Assembly: GCA_026393835.1 (NCBI GenBank)
Contig: JAPKZK010000069.1
Location: 1 to 50,136 of the forward strand
Direction: 5' to 3'
DNA from: Candidatus Aminicenantota bacterium
GTDB lineage: Bacteria > Acidobacteriota > Aminicenantia > UBA2199
DNA: 50,136 nt
The position numbers were made by a program, and so were the translations under genes. This document shows positions 15,670 through 23,211 of the stretch, piece by piece. The notes beneath the pieces were generated by a model. The model saw only the letters and a program-made list of their open reading frames with translations. It was not told the origin of the DNA and did not search any database. Each line of letters begins with the position of its first letter. The stretch's first letter is position 1.

Positions 15670-17949
15670 ATGAAGAAAAAAATGATATCGACTATTGTGG
15701 CATTTACGGTGCTACTATTATCAGGGTTTATTTTTGGCGCCATCCCTGCGTCGGAGCGAGCGGCATTGATCGCATTGTACAACAGCACAAACGGGGATAA
15801 CTGGGCCAACAAAACGGGTTGGAAGACTGCCCCTTTGGATACCGATGGGTTCGCCATGCCGGGGACTGAAGGAAGCTGGAACGGAATAACTGTTACCGGA
15901 GATCATGTGACAAAGATTAAAAAGATATCCCACAAACTAATCGGCCACATCCCTTCTGAATTAGGTAATCTCAGTCAACTGGAAGAGATTTGTCTGGGTA
16001 ACACCATAGATTATATTGAAGAGATATGGAACCACCTGAGCGGCAGCATCCCTCCCGAATTAGGAAATCTCAGTAATTTGAAGAGGCTTGATCTGAATTA
16101 TAATCAACTGAGCGGCAGCATTCCCGTTGAATTAGGAAACCTCAGCAATTTGGAATATCTTAACCTCCAGGATAACCAATTGAGCGGCAGTATCCCCACT
16201 CAATTGGGCAATCTCGGTAACCTGGGCTGGCTTGTTCTTCACAGAAACCAACTGGGCGGCAGCATCCCCCCTGAATTGGGAAATCTCAGTAATTTAGAAT
16301 ATCTTTACCTTGGCGGTAACCAACTGGGCGGCAGCATCCCTTCTCAATTGGGCAATCTCAGCAATTTGCTAAGTCTTGGCCTGAGCGAGAACCGACTGAG
16401 CGGCGTTATCCCATCAAGTTTTTTAAATTTTACACGAATTTCCTCATTATTTATTTATCAAAACTGCCTTTCGGCAACGGACCCGGTGCTTATTGCCTGG
16501 CTGGATATCCATGATCCGTATTGGCATACCGAACAAGATCGATGTGACATACCCGAAATTGCCTTAAACAGGACCACACTGAACTTTGGCGCCTATAATC
16601 CAGGGATATCTCTCCCCCCCCAAACGGTACTGATCGGCAATAACGGGACCGGTACATTGAACTGGGAAGCTTCCGGCGACGCCGCCCCATGGCTCTCGTT
16701 TACTCCAACTTCAGGAACCGGCGACTCAGTGCTTTCCGTGTCCATCGATCCTTCCGGTTTAGCTGTTGGCGATTATACCGGGGAAATCACCATATCCGAT
16801 CCCAATGCCTCCAATTCTCCACAAACCGTCGCTGTCTCGCTGCACGTCTATGACCAGGGACAAACCGCTGCGCCATTTGGTGAATTCGCGACTCCACTGG
16901 ATGGTTCTTCCGTATATAATAGTATCCCGGTTACCGGGTGGGTCCTTGACGATATCGGGGTTGCAACCGTGAAAATATACAATGGCGACGCCTATACCGG
17001 CGACGCCGTATTGGTGGAAGGCGCCCGCCCGGATGTAGGGGCGGCATACCCAACCTATCCCAATAACTATAAGGCCGGATGGGGATATATGCTTTTAACA
17101 AACTGTTTACCCAATGGCGGAAACGGAACATACACTTTCACCGCCAAAGCAACCGATATGGAAGGAAACGAGGTCACATTGGGTTCAAAAACCATTACCA
17201 TCGATAACGCCCATGCGGTCAAACCCTTTGGCGCCATCGACACCCCAATCCAGGGCGGAACCGCTTCGGGGGAAAATTTTATAAATAACGGCTGGGCATT
17301 GACTCCTCAACCCAACAGTATCCCGGTGGACGGTTCCACGATTAATGTGGTTATCGATGGTGTGGTTAAAGGGCATCCCATATATAATGTTTACCGTTGG
17401 GATATCGCCTGGTTTTTTCCCGGGTACGCCAATAGCAATAATGCGGCCGGTTACTATTATATCGATACCACGAAATTAGCAAACGGCGTTCACACCATTG
17501 CCTGGACTGTTACCGACAGCGCTGGAAATAGCGATGGCATCGGGAGCCGCTATTTCAGCATCCAAAATACAGGATCCAGTGATCAGGGGGCAGGGGGAAA
17601 AGGAAGCGAGGAAGCGAGGAAGTGTGCGCCCGCGTTTGATCCTTCTTCGCGCTCACTCGTCTTTGATGAAATAAAAACTGTTGAAATCCAGGAGCTTGAA
17701 CGTGTGGAAATAAATCTTTCCGATGAAGGGGTTGCACCCCAGGCGATAAGGGTTGAAGGATATTCAGTGGTCGGCGACCAATTGAGAGAATTACCCATCG
17801 GTTCGACTTTAGACAAAGAGAGGGGTGTTTTCTATTGGCAGCCCGGGCCAGGTTTTGTCGGTGAGTACCGCCTTGTATTTATCGGCAAGGATGACCAGGG
17901 CCAGGCCACCAGGAAGAATATCGTTGTTAATATAGAACCTAAACAATAA
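15670..17949 (+). CDS. Secreted leucine-rich-repeat / BACON / Ig-like surface protein
   Basis: This 759-residue exported protein has a signal peptide at about 1-23 and an LRR N-terminal cap-like region (ERAALIALYNSTNGDNWANKTGW). About seven leucine-rich repeats of the plant-like type LGNLSNLxxLxLxxNxLSGSIP follow (about 85-265), then a BACON-like domain (about 293-390), two Ig-like repeats (PFGEFATP and PFGAIDTP, about 403-630), a short linker and the terminal LRELPIGSTLD...FYWQPGPGFVGEY domain. LRR and BACON parts suggest binding of proteins or glycans at the cell surface. From the first Ig-like repeat onward it is closely similar, in places nearly identical at DNA level, to the gene at 7317-10814. 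The same upstream palindromic element precedes both, so they share both C-terminus and regulation. Confidence 0.88.
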   Translation: MKKKMISTIVAFTVLLLSGFIFGAIPASERAALIALYNSTNGDNWANKTGWKTAPLDTDGFAMPGTEGSWNGITVTGDHVTKIKKISHKLIGHIPSELGNLSQLEEICLGNTIDYIEEIWNHLSGSIPPELGNLSNLKRLDLNYNQLSGSIPVELGNLSNLEYLNLQDNQLSGSIPTQLGNLGNLGWLVLHRNQLGGSIPPELGNLSNLEYLYLGGNQLGGSIPSQLGNLSNLLSLGLSENRLSGVIPSSFLNFTRISSLFIYQNCLSATDPVLIAWLDIHDPYWHTEQDRCDIPEIALNRTTLNFGAYNPGISLPPQTVLIGNNGTGTLNWEASGDAAPWLSFTPTSGTGDSVLSVSIDPSGLAVGDYTGEITISDPNASNSPQTVAVSLHVYDQGQTAAPFGEFATPLDGSSVYNSIPVTGWVLDDIGVATVKIYNGDAYTGDAVLVEGARPDVGAAYPTYPNNYKAGWGYMLLTNCLPNGGNGTYTFTAKATDMEGNEVTLGSKTITIDNAHAVKPFGAIDTPIQGGTASGENFINNGWALTPQPNSIPVDGSTINVVIDGVVKGHPIYNVYRWDIAWFFPGYANSNNAAGYYYIDTTKLANGVHTIAWTVTDSAGNSDGIGSRYFSIQNTGSSDQGAGGKGSEEARKCAPAFDPSSRSLVFDEIKTVEIQELERVEINLSDEGVAPQAIRVEGYSVVGDQLRELPIGSTLDKERGVFYWQPGPGFVGEYRLVFIGKDDQGQATRKNIVVNIEPKQ

Positions 17950-17967
17950 TCCCGAAGAAAAGAGCAA

Positions 17968-18050
17968 GTCCACAGATTACACGTTACAACGATTTTCACT
18001 GATTGTTTTTATTAATCTGTGTTAATCGTTGTAACGTGTAATCTGTGGAC
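17968..18050. repeat. Long perfect inverted repeat, 27-base arms
   Basis: The arm at 17968-17994 (starting GTCCACAGATTACACG) is the exact reverse complement of 18024-18050, with a 29-base spacer that itself has weaker symmetry. It lies 18 bases after the LRR gene stop. It could act as a terminator-like hairpin for that gene although no T-run follows, or be a small mobile palindrome. Its word CCACAGATTACA recurs elsewhere in intergenic sequence (for example near 49957). Confidence 0.7.
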
Positions 18051-18058
18051 CCTCTTTA

Positions 18059-18067
18059 TGTTATAAT
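18059..18067 (+). promoter_or_regulatory. Extended -10 promoter giving a predicted leaderless mRNA
   Basis: TGTTATAAT (18059-18067) is a perfect extended -10 element ending 6 bases before the ATG at 18074, so transcription should start at or next to the start codon. No Shine-Dalgarno is present. Confidence 0.62.
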
Positions 18068-18073
18068 TACCCC

Positions 18074-18814
18074 ATGAAAAAAAAACACAAATGGTATCTA
18101 TTATTGGCAGGAGTTCTTATTTCCACCTCATTATTATTCTATGCGTTGCAGGTGGTTATTTTCAAAAGAGTCCCCGATACGCTCTTTTACTTGCTCCAGG
18201 ACATAGCGTTTCTTCCCATTTCGGTTTTGATCGTGACCCTGATCGTGGATAACCTTTTGAAAAATCGAGAAAAACGCTCCTTACATAATAAATTGAATAT
18301 GGTGGTGGGAACTTTTTTCAGTGAAATGGGTCGTCAACTCCTCAAAATGATGATTGCCTTTGACCACAATTCCGTAGAACTGATGAATACCTTAAATGAT
18401 AAAACCTGGCCTGACGAATTCGCAAAAAGCGCCCTGGGGGGAATTAAAAACCATCCTTTCCAATTGGATTTGAAGCGCAGCGACCTTGAGGGATTAAAAA
18501 TCTTTCTCCTGGAAAAGCGTGAATGTTTGATGCGGATGCTGGAGAATCCCAATCTCCTGGAACACGAGAAGTTTACAGACCTTTTATGGGCGGTTTCCCA
18601 TTTGACTGAAGAGTTGGCGCTGCGAGAAAACCTCCAACAATTGCACACGAAGGATGAGGAACATTTGGTCCTGGACCTCAAGCGCGCTTTTTACCATGTG
18701 ATCATCGAATGGGTGGCTTATATGAAGCATCTAAAAAAAAATTACCCATATATCTTTTCTCTTGCGCAGCGGAACAGTCCATTTGAAAAGAAGCCCAAAA
18801 TCGAAGTGGAGTAA
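18074..18814 (+). CDS. Two-helix membrane protein of unknown function
   Basis: This 246-residue protein has two N-terminal membrane segments (WYLLLAGVLISTSLLFYALQ at about 7-26 and a second at about 37-58, FLPISVLIVTLIV). A basic stretch (KNREKR) follows, then a long soluble, mostly helical region rich in leucine and charged residues with possible coiled coil. I recognise no catalytic motif or named family. It sits alone, with a promoter whose -10 box is 6 bases before the ATG and no ribosome binding site, so it is probably translated from a leaderless message. Its 3' end is one base from the convergent PRMT-like gene. Confidence 0.75.
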   Translation: MKKKHKWYLLLAGVLISTSLLFYALQVVIFKRVPDTLFYLLQDIAFLPISVLIVTLIVDNLLKNREKRSLHNKLNMVVGTFFSEMGRQLLKMMIAFDHNSVELMNTLNDKTWPDEFAKSALGGIKNHPFQLDLKRSDLEGLKIFLLEKRECLMRMLENPNLLEHEKFTDLLWAVSHLTEELALRENLQQLHTKDEEHLVLDLKRAFYHVIIEWVAYMKHLKKNYPYIFSLAQRNSPFEKKPKIEVE

Positions 18815-18815
18815 A

Positions 18816-20588
18816 TCAATTGCGGACAATGTGCCCCATGGAAACGAGGGGCTGTTCATACTCCTTCTGAAGCATCCAGGCATGAGAGGATAACTTTATA
18901 ACGAACCGGCAGATCGCTGAATTAAGAATGGAAATGATAAGTTCGATTTTTTGAAGTTGTTTGCTCTTTGCGAAATCAATGTTCAGCGCCCCCGGCAAAG
19001 GAAGCACAATCGTCCCACAGTGGAAACCCACTTTAACGCAATTATACAACCCATCGGGCAGGTTTAAAGGGATAGGAGCATGGGACTCCCCTATCCACAT
19101 CCCGTTATATATGATTTCTTCTTCCTGTGGTTCCGGGCTGGAGGAAGTGAAGGTAGGGATATGGCCGGTGATATCGTCAAGTATGATACCATTGGCTAAC
19201 GGTTTATCTTCGTGAATCATCTCGAGATCATACGGGGCGTACGCGGAAAAATCGAACCCGTAAAACTCTTTCCAGGGACTCTCCAAACGGTAAAACCGGA
19301 TTGGGAAAGACGCCCGGCCAAGGGCCGTGCGCGCTTTAATATGGCTGAGCAGCGCCAACCAGCTTGCGTCAGCCGCGCCCAGGAGATGGATATCTTTGTT
19401 TTGCGATAGTTCCAGCATAGGGACTTCTGAAAGAAACCGGGTATTGGTCAATCCTTCCTGGGCGGCTAGCTGCCGCATGGCCCTGGTCGCCCAGGGCGAG
19501 TGGTTAAGAATGGAAACGCTTTTAGCGCCGTTTCTTGCCGCCGCCAGGGCGGCGAACGACATGCTGCACCCGATCCATAAGCATTCCTGCCCCATGTATG
19601 CGCCGGACATTGCTTGCGCCCCAATGCGTTCTTCATCTGCCCCGGCAGGGTTCATGTTGGACGGGCTAGCTTCAATGGCCTGGCTAAAGGACGTTTCCTC
19701 CCTTTTCCCTTGTTCGACGCGGACATCGGTTCGAAAAGACGCTGTTGACGGTGAAATCTTTGTCTGAGTAAACGTTCCTGATACGTCATGGCCAGGGCCA
19801 ACATCGATATCGGTAGGAAGAATCCACAATCCCTGGCCCCAGTGGGTGGGGGGAAGCCACGGCGCGGTGGACAGTAATACCGGCGGCGCGGTTTCACTAA
19901 ACAACACATCGAACCACAAACCGAAACCGTTTAATAGGCCGGCCTGGTTAATGGCAAAGCGAAACGCCGCCCGGTAAGACCCGGCGTCGGATTCCTTTAC
20001 GCCGTTTAAGTCAAGATCGATGATACAGGCCGGCTCCGCCAGGAACCGCGACGGATCGATTTGGGTGACCCACATTTGCGATGAAATGGTTTCCCGGAGG
20101 GTAGGAAAAGTTTTGCTGTCGATGCCGGCCACGTCCCCCAAAGGGGCCAGGAACAGCCGGGCCCGGTCGGGAAGCAGGATACCCCCGGGTTTAAGCCAGC
20201 GGTCCCGGGCGTACAATACCGCCGGAAGCATATCTTCCATTAACAGGAGACCGCCCATCCACTCTGAAACGATAACATCGACGGAATCGACGGGAAGCAC
20301 GATATCCCGGATGTTGCCGGGTAAAAATTGCACGCGGTCTGCCAGGCCGTTGGCCCGGGCCACATCTTCGGCCCCGGGGGGGATATCCATGTCCACGGCC
20401 AGTACGAGTTTCGCGCCGGCCCCGGCGGCAAACAAAGACAATATCCCGGAGCCGCAGCCCACATCGAGGACGATTTTGTCCCGCACTACCGGGGCCAACG
20501 CCCCCCGATAGGCCACGCAGCGCACCCTGTCGCGCAGCATTTCCAGGTGTGTCCTCAAACTGTAATAAACACGGTCTTTATTTTCCAT
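18816..20588 (-). CDS. PRMT-like SAM-dependent methyltransferase with degenerate second domain
   Basis: The N-terminal domain has the hallmarks of protein arginine methyltransferases: motif I VLDVGCGSG (about 40-48), a post-I acidic end AVDMD, and the double-E-loop-like SEWMGGLLLMEDML (108-121). From about 340 a second, decayed methyltransferase-like segment occurs (CLWIGCSMSFAALAAARNGA, then VSILNHSP), lacking the DxGxGxG pattern. The total of 590 residues is long for the family. The ATG at 20586-20588 is chosen: the frame extends 23 codons further upstream, but those codons lie in an interspersed repeat (20593-20663). The substrate is unknown; bacterial PRMT-like enzymes are rare and it may act on small molecules or other residues. 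Confidence 0.75.
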   Translation of the reverse strand: MENKDRVYYSLRTHLEMLRDRVRCVAYRGALAPVVRDKIVLDVGCGSGILSLFAAGAGAKLVLAVDMDIPPGAEDVARANGLADRVQFLPGNIRDIVLPVDSVDVIVSEWMGGLLLMEDMLPAVLYARDRWLKPGGILLPDRARLFLAPLGDVAGIDSKTFPTLRETISSQMWVTQIDPSRFLAEPACIIDLDLNGVKESDAGSYRAAFRFAINQAGLLNGFGLWFDVLFSETAPPVLLSTAPWLPPTHWGQGLWILPTDIDVGPGHDVSGTFTQTKISPSTASFRTDVRVEQGKREETSFSQAIEASPSNMNPAGADEERIGAQAMSGAYMGQECLWIGCSMSFAALAAARNGAKSVSILNHSPWATRAMRQLAAQEGLTNTRFLSEVPMLELSQNKDIHLLGAADASWLALLSHIKARTALGRASFPIRFYRLESPWKEFYGFDFSAYAPYDLEMIHEDKPLANGIILDDITGHIPTFTSSSPEPQEEEIIYNGMWIGESHAPIPLNLPDGLYNCVKVGFHCGTIVLPLPGALNIDFAKSKQLQKIELIISILNSAICRFVIKLSSHAWMLQKEYEQPLVSMGHIVRN

Positions 20589-20592
20589 AATG

Positions 20593-20663
20593 ACACAAGC
20601 ACGAAGCACGAAATCCGAAATTCGAAACAAATTCAAAATATCAAATTCAAAATTCAAAACAAG
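20593..20663 (-). repeat. Interspersed low-complexity repeat, second copy
   Basis: Contains AAGCACGAAGCACGAAATCC followed by GAAATTCGAAACAAATTC and AAATTC runs, the same word order as 4191-4252. An inverted fragment (TTTCGAATTTCGGATTTT) lies at 20752-20790. It falsely lengthens the adjacent methyltransferase frame at its N-terminus. Confidence 0.6.
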
Positions 20664-20669
20664 TTAATT

Positions 20670-20691
20670 GCCGCCGGAGGCGGCGGTTTTT
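20670..20691 (+). terminator. Terminator-like hairpin
   Basis: GCCGCC-GGA-GGCGGC (20670-20684) is followed by GG and five T. It points rightward, although no plus-strand gene ends nearby, so it may belong to the flanking repeat. A further hairpin, GTCCCC-GCC-GGGGAC (20735-20749), lies in the same intergenic stretch. Confidence 0.35.
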
Positions 20692-20797
20692 GTTTGGTTA
20701 TTGTTTTTTTGATCATTAGATTTCTTAATAGGGTGTCCCCGCCGGGGACTTTCGAATTTCACGTAACGCGGTTTCGAATTTCGGATTTTTCTTTAAT

Positions 20798-21358
20798 TTA
20801 TGAATTAATCTTTTTCATTAATTCCTTTTCATCATCAGAGGCTTTCAATTTCAAGAAGATTTCGGGCCATTTTTCCTGGGTATCCAGGATAAAATCGATC
20901 AGTTCCCGTACCGCACCCCTGCCGCCATAACGCTTGGCAATATAATGCGAGATGCGTTTAATCAGCGGGTGGGCGTCCCCCACGGCCGCGGAAAATCCTA
21001 CCATGCCCATGACTTCGGCGTCGCCGATATCATCGCCGATGTAAGCCACTTCCTCTTTTTTAAAATCATATTTCAGCAATAATTCATAAAAGGGCTGGGT
21101 CTTATCCACTACCCCATCATAGTAATCATCTATATGCAGTTCTTCAACTCTCTTTTTTACCGCTTCGGATGTTTTCCCGGTGATAACAGCCGTTTTAATC
21201 CCGGCCAACCCGGCAAAAATAATACCCGTACCGTCCTTCACATCAAACGATTTCAAAATAGTCCCGTCTGGCATGACAAAAAACCTGCCGTCGGAAAGGG
21301 TACCATCAACATCCATGATGATCAATTTCACTCTCTTAGCCAGTTCTTTTTGATCCAT
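20798..21358 (-). CDS. kdsC: 3-deoxy-D-manno-octulosonate 8-phosphate phosphatase
   Basis: KdsC is a HAD-family phosphatase that releases Kdo from Kdo 8-phosphate, the last step before CMP-Kdo activation for lipid A core assembly. From the chosen ATG at 21358 the protein has 186 residues, with the catalytic DVDGTLSDG (Asp16 nucleophile, Asp18). Motif II is VITGK and motif III is AYIGDDIGDAEVM, followed by the KdsC-typical C-terminal GGRGAVRELID. The longer frame starting at a GTG at 21379 is not preferred: the ATG overlaps the kdsD stop as TAATG and has GGAG ten bases upstream. It is the third gene of kdsA-kdsD-kdsC. Confidence 0.95.
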   Translation of the reverse strand: MDQKELAKRVKLIIMDVDGTLSDGRFFVMPDGTILKSFDVKDGTGIIFAGLAGIKTAVITGKTSEAVKKRVEELHIDDYYDGVVDKTQPFYELLLKYDFKKEEVAYIGDDIGDAEVMGMVGFSAAVGDAHPLIKRISHYIAKRYGGRGAVRELIDFILDTQEKWPEIFLKLKASDDEKELMKKINS

Positions 21359-22314
21359 TATATCATCTCCGTCCGCCACAAATCATGCAAATGCAGTAAA
21401 CCCTTCAATCGTTTATTTTCCAACACAACCAATGAAGTGATCAATTTACTTTCCATGATTTTTAAGGCTTCCACTGCAAGGTTGTCTTCTCCAATACACA
21501 AAGGATTCCCGGTCATACAATCGGCGGCGCTTGCCGATGTGAAATTAGCGCCTTTCAATAGATACCTTCTCAAATCGCCGTCCGTGATAACTCCCGTCAC
21601 ATTGAAGTCATCATCCATCACAATGGCGATGCCAAATTTTTTCTCACTCATAATGGGAAGCACCTCGGTCATTGGCATGGCAGATTTCACAATCGGGAGT
21701 TCCGCGCCCGTGTGCATCAGGTGTTTTACTTTTAACATTTTCTTACCGATGTTGCCGCCGGGGTGGTAATACCTGAAATCCTCTTCGCTGAACCCTTTCT
21801 TCTCCATCAGTGCGATGGAAATCGCATCGCCCACGGCCAGGGTAAGGGTAGTGGAAGTGGAAGGCACCAGCCCGATAGGACACGCCTCGTTTTCCACGCT
21901 GCAGTCGATAAAAATATCGCTCTCCCTGGCCAGCGAAGAGGTCGGGTTCCCTACCAATGAGACCAGCTTAACCCCGATGCGCTTGATAAAATCCAGTAAC
22001 CGGAGCACTTCGAACGTTTCGCCGCTGGTAGATAACGCCATGACCACATCGTTATCGGCGATGATGCCGATATCGCCGTGAAGGGCGTCAGACGGGTGAA
22101 GAAATACCGCCGGGGTCCCGGTAGAGGTTAATGTCGCGGATATTTTTTTGCCGATAAGACCGGATTTGCCCATTCCCGTAACGACAACCCTGCCTTTGGC
22201 ATCGTAAAGGATATTGACTGCTTGTTCGAACTCTTCCCCAATTCGCGATATGGCATTCTCAATGGCTTTTGCCTCGGCTGCCAGGACCTTCTTACCAATA
22301 TCTGCGATTTTCAT
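21358..22314 (-). CDS. kdsD: D-arabinose 5-phosphate isomerase
   Basis: KdsD converts ribulose 5-phosphate to arabinose 5-phosphate, the first committed precursor of Kdo. The 318-residue protein has an N-terminal SIS domain (GMGKSGLIGKKISATLTSTG at about 47-66, then HGDIG and STSGET) and two C-terminal CBS domains (HTGAELPIVKS and CMTGNPLCIGEDNL), the full-length arrangement. Its start overlaps the kdsA stop by 4 bases and its stop overlaps the kdsC start by 1 base. The tight packing argues for a single Kdo synthesis operon. Confidence 0.95.
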   Translation of the reverse strand: MKIADIGKKVLAAEAKAIENAISRIGEEFEQAVNILYDAKGRVVVTGMGKSGLIGKKISATLTSTGTPAVFLHPSDALHGDIGIIADNDVVMALSTSGETFEVLRLLDFIKRIGVKLVSLVGNPTSSLARESDIFIDCSVENEACPIGLVPSTSTTLTLAVGDAISIALMEKKGFSEEDFRYYHPGGNIGKKMLKVKHLMHTGAELPIVKSAMPMTEVLPIMSEKKFGIAIVMDDDFNVTGVITDGDLRRYLLKGANFTSASAADCMTGNPLCIGEDNLAVEALKIMESKLITSLVVLENKRLKGLLHLHDLWRTEMI

Positions 22315-23126
22315 GAGGCTATATTATATAACTTTTTTAACTTAATTAAAAGGGGTTTTAAATTTTTTATGAATAAAGAATTGCTGCCATCGGAAAGGGC
22401 CCGCGGCGGGTCCGGGTGAACCTCCATAAAAATCCCGTCCGCGCCGGAAACAACACCGGATGCGGCAAGCATGGGCACATATTCCGGGTCGCCGCCGGTC
22501 ATCCCGCCGGCCGCCGTGGGCCTCTGCACCGAATGGGTCACATCCAGGATCACGGGGTAACCGTTCTTCTTCATTATCGGGATACTCCTGAAATCCACCA
22601 CCAGGTTGCGGTACCCGAAAAAGGTGCCACGCTCGGTCAACAGGATGCGGTTATTGCCGGTGGATTTAATTTTTTCCACTACGTGCGCCATGTCCTCCGG
22701 CGCCATAAATTGGCCTTTTTTCACATTCACCGGCAGGCCCGTGTTGCCGGCGGCCACCAGCAGGTCCGTCTGCCGGCTGAGAAATGCGGGCACCTGGATA
22801 ACGGATAAAACTTCGGCCGCCGCTTCCGCCTGCCAGGTCTCATGGATATCGGACAACACCGGGATAGCCAATTCCTCTTTTACCCGTTTTAAAATTCGCA
22901 ACCCCTCTTTCAACCCGGGACCGCGAAAAGATTTAACCGACGACCGGTTGGCTTTATCGAAGGAGGCCTTAAAAATAAACGGCACCCCCACTTCCCGGGT
23001 AATTTGTTTGAGCTGCCGGGCGACTTCCAGGGTAAAGGTTTCACTCTCGATGACACAGGGACCCAGGATAAAAAATAAACCGTCGCTCCCGATTTCCAGG
23101 TTGTCTATTTTAAAAAATGTATTCAT
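22311..23126 (-). CDS. kdsA: 2-dehydro-3-deoxyphosphooctonate aldolase (Kdo 8-phosphate synthase)
   Basis: KdsA condenses arabinose 5-phosphate with phosphoenolpyruvate to give Kdo 8-phosphate. The 271-residue protein has the family words FILGPCVIES near the N-terminus, FKASFDKANRSS, LSDIHE, LLTERGTFFGY and DVTHSVQRP, and ends with the MEVHPDPPRALSDG phosphate-binding region. An AAAGGAAGA ribosome binding site precedes the ATG. It is the first gene of kdsA-kdsD-kdsC and lies 65 bases downstream of ftsK on the same strand, with a short simple repeat in the gap. Confidence 0.96.
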   Translation of the reverse strand: MNTFFKIDNLEIGSDGLFFILGPCVIESETFTLEVARQLKQITREVGVPFIFKASFDKANRSSVKSFRGPGLKEGLRILKRVKEELAIPVLSDIHETWQAEAAAEVLSVIQVPAFLSRQTDLLVAAGNTGLPVNVKKGQFMAPEDMAHVVEKIKSTGNNRILLTERGTFFGYRNLVVDFRSIPIMKKNGYPVILDVTHSVQRPTAAGGMTGGDPEYVPMLAASGVVSGADGIFMEVHPDPPRALSDGSNSLFIKNLKPLLIKLKKLYNIAS

Positions 23127-23156
23127 TATCGATTCTTCCTTTAATTTATCTTTTGT

Positions 23157-23211
23157 TCATCATTCATCATTCATCATTCCATCTTTTCTCATCATTCATC
23201 ATTCATTATAC
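23157..23211. repeat. TCATCATTCATCATTC simple repeat
   Basis: Two blocks of TCATCATTCATCATTC separated by CATCTTTTC. The block overlaps the final codons and stop of ftsK (RIMNDE is encoded by it). The same phrase occurs at 49897-49913. It looks like a dispersed filler repeat. Confidence 0.5.
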
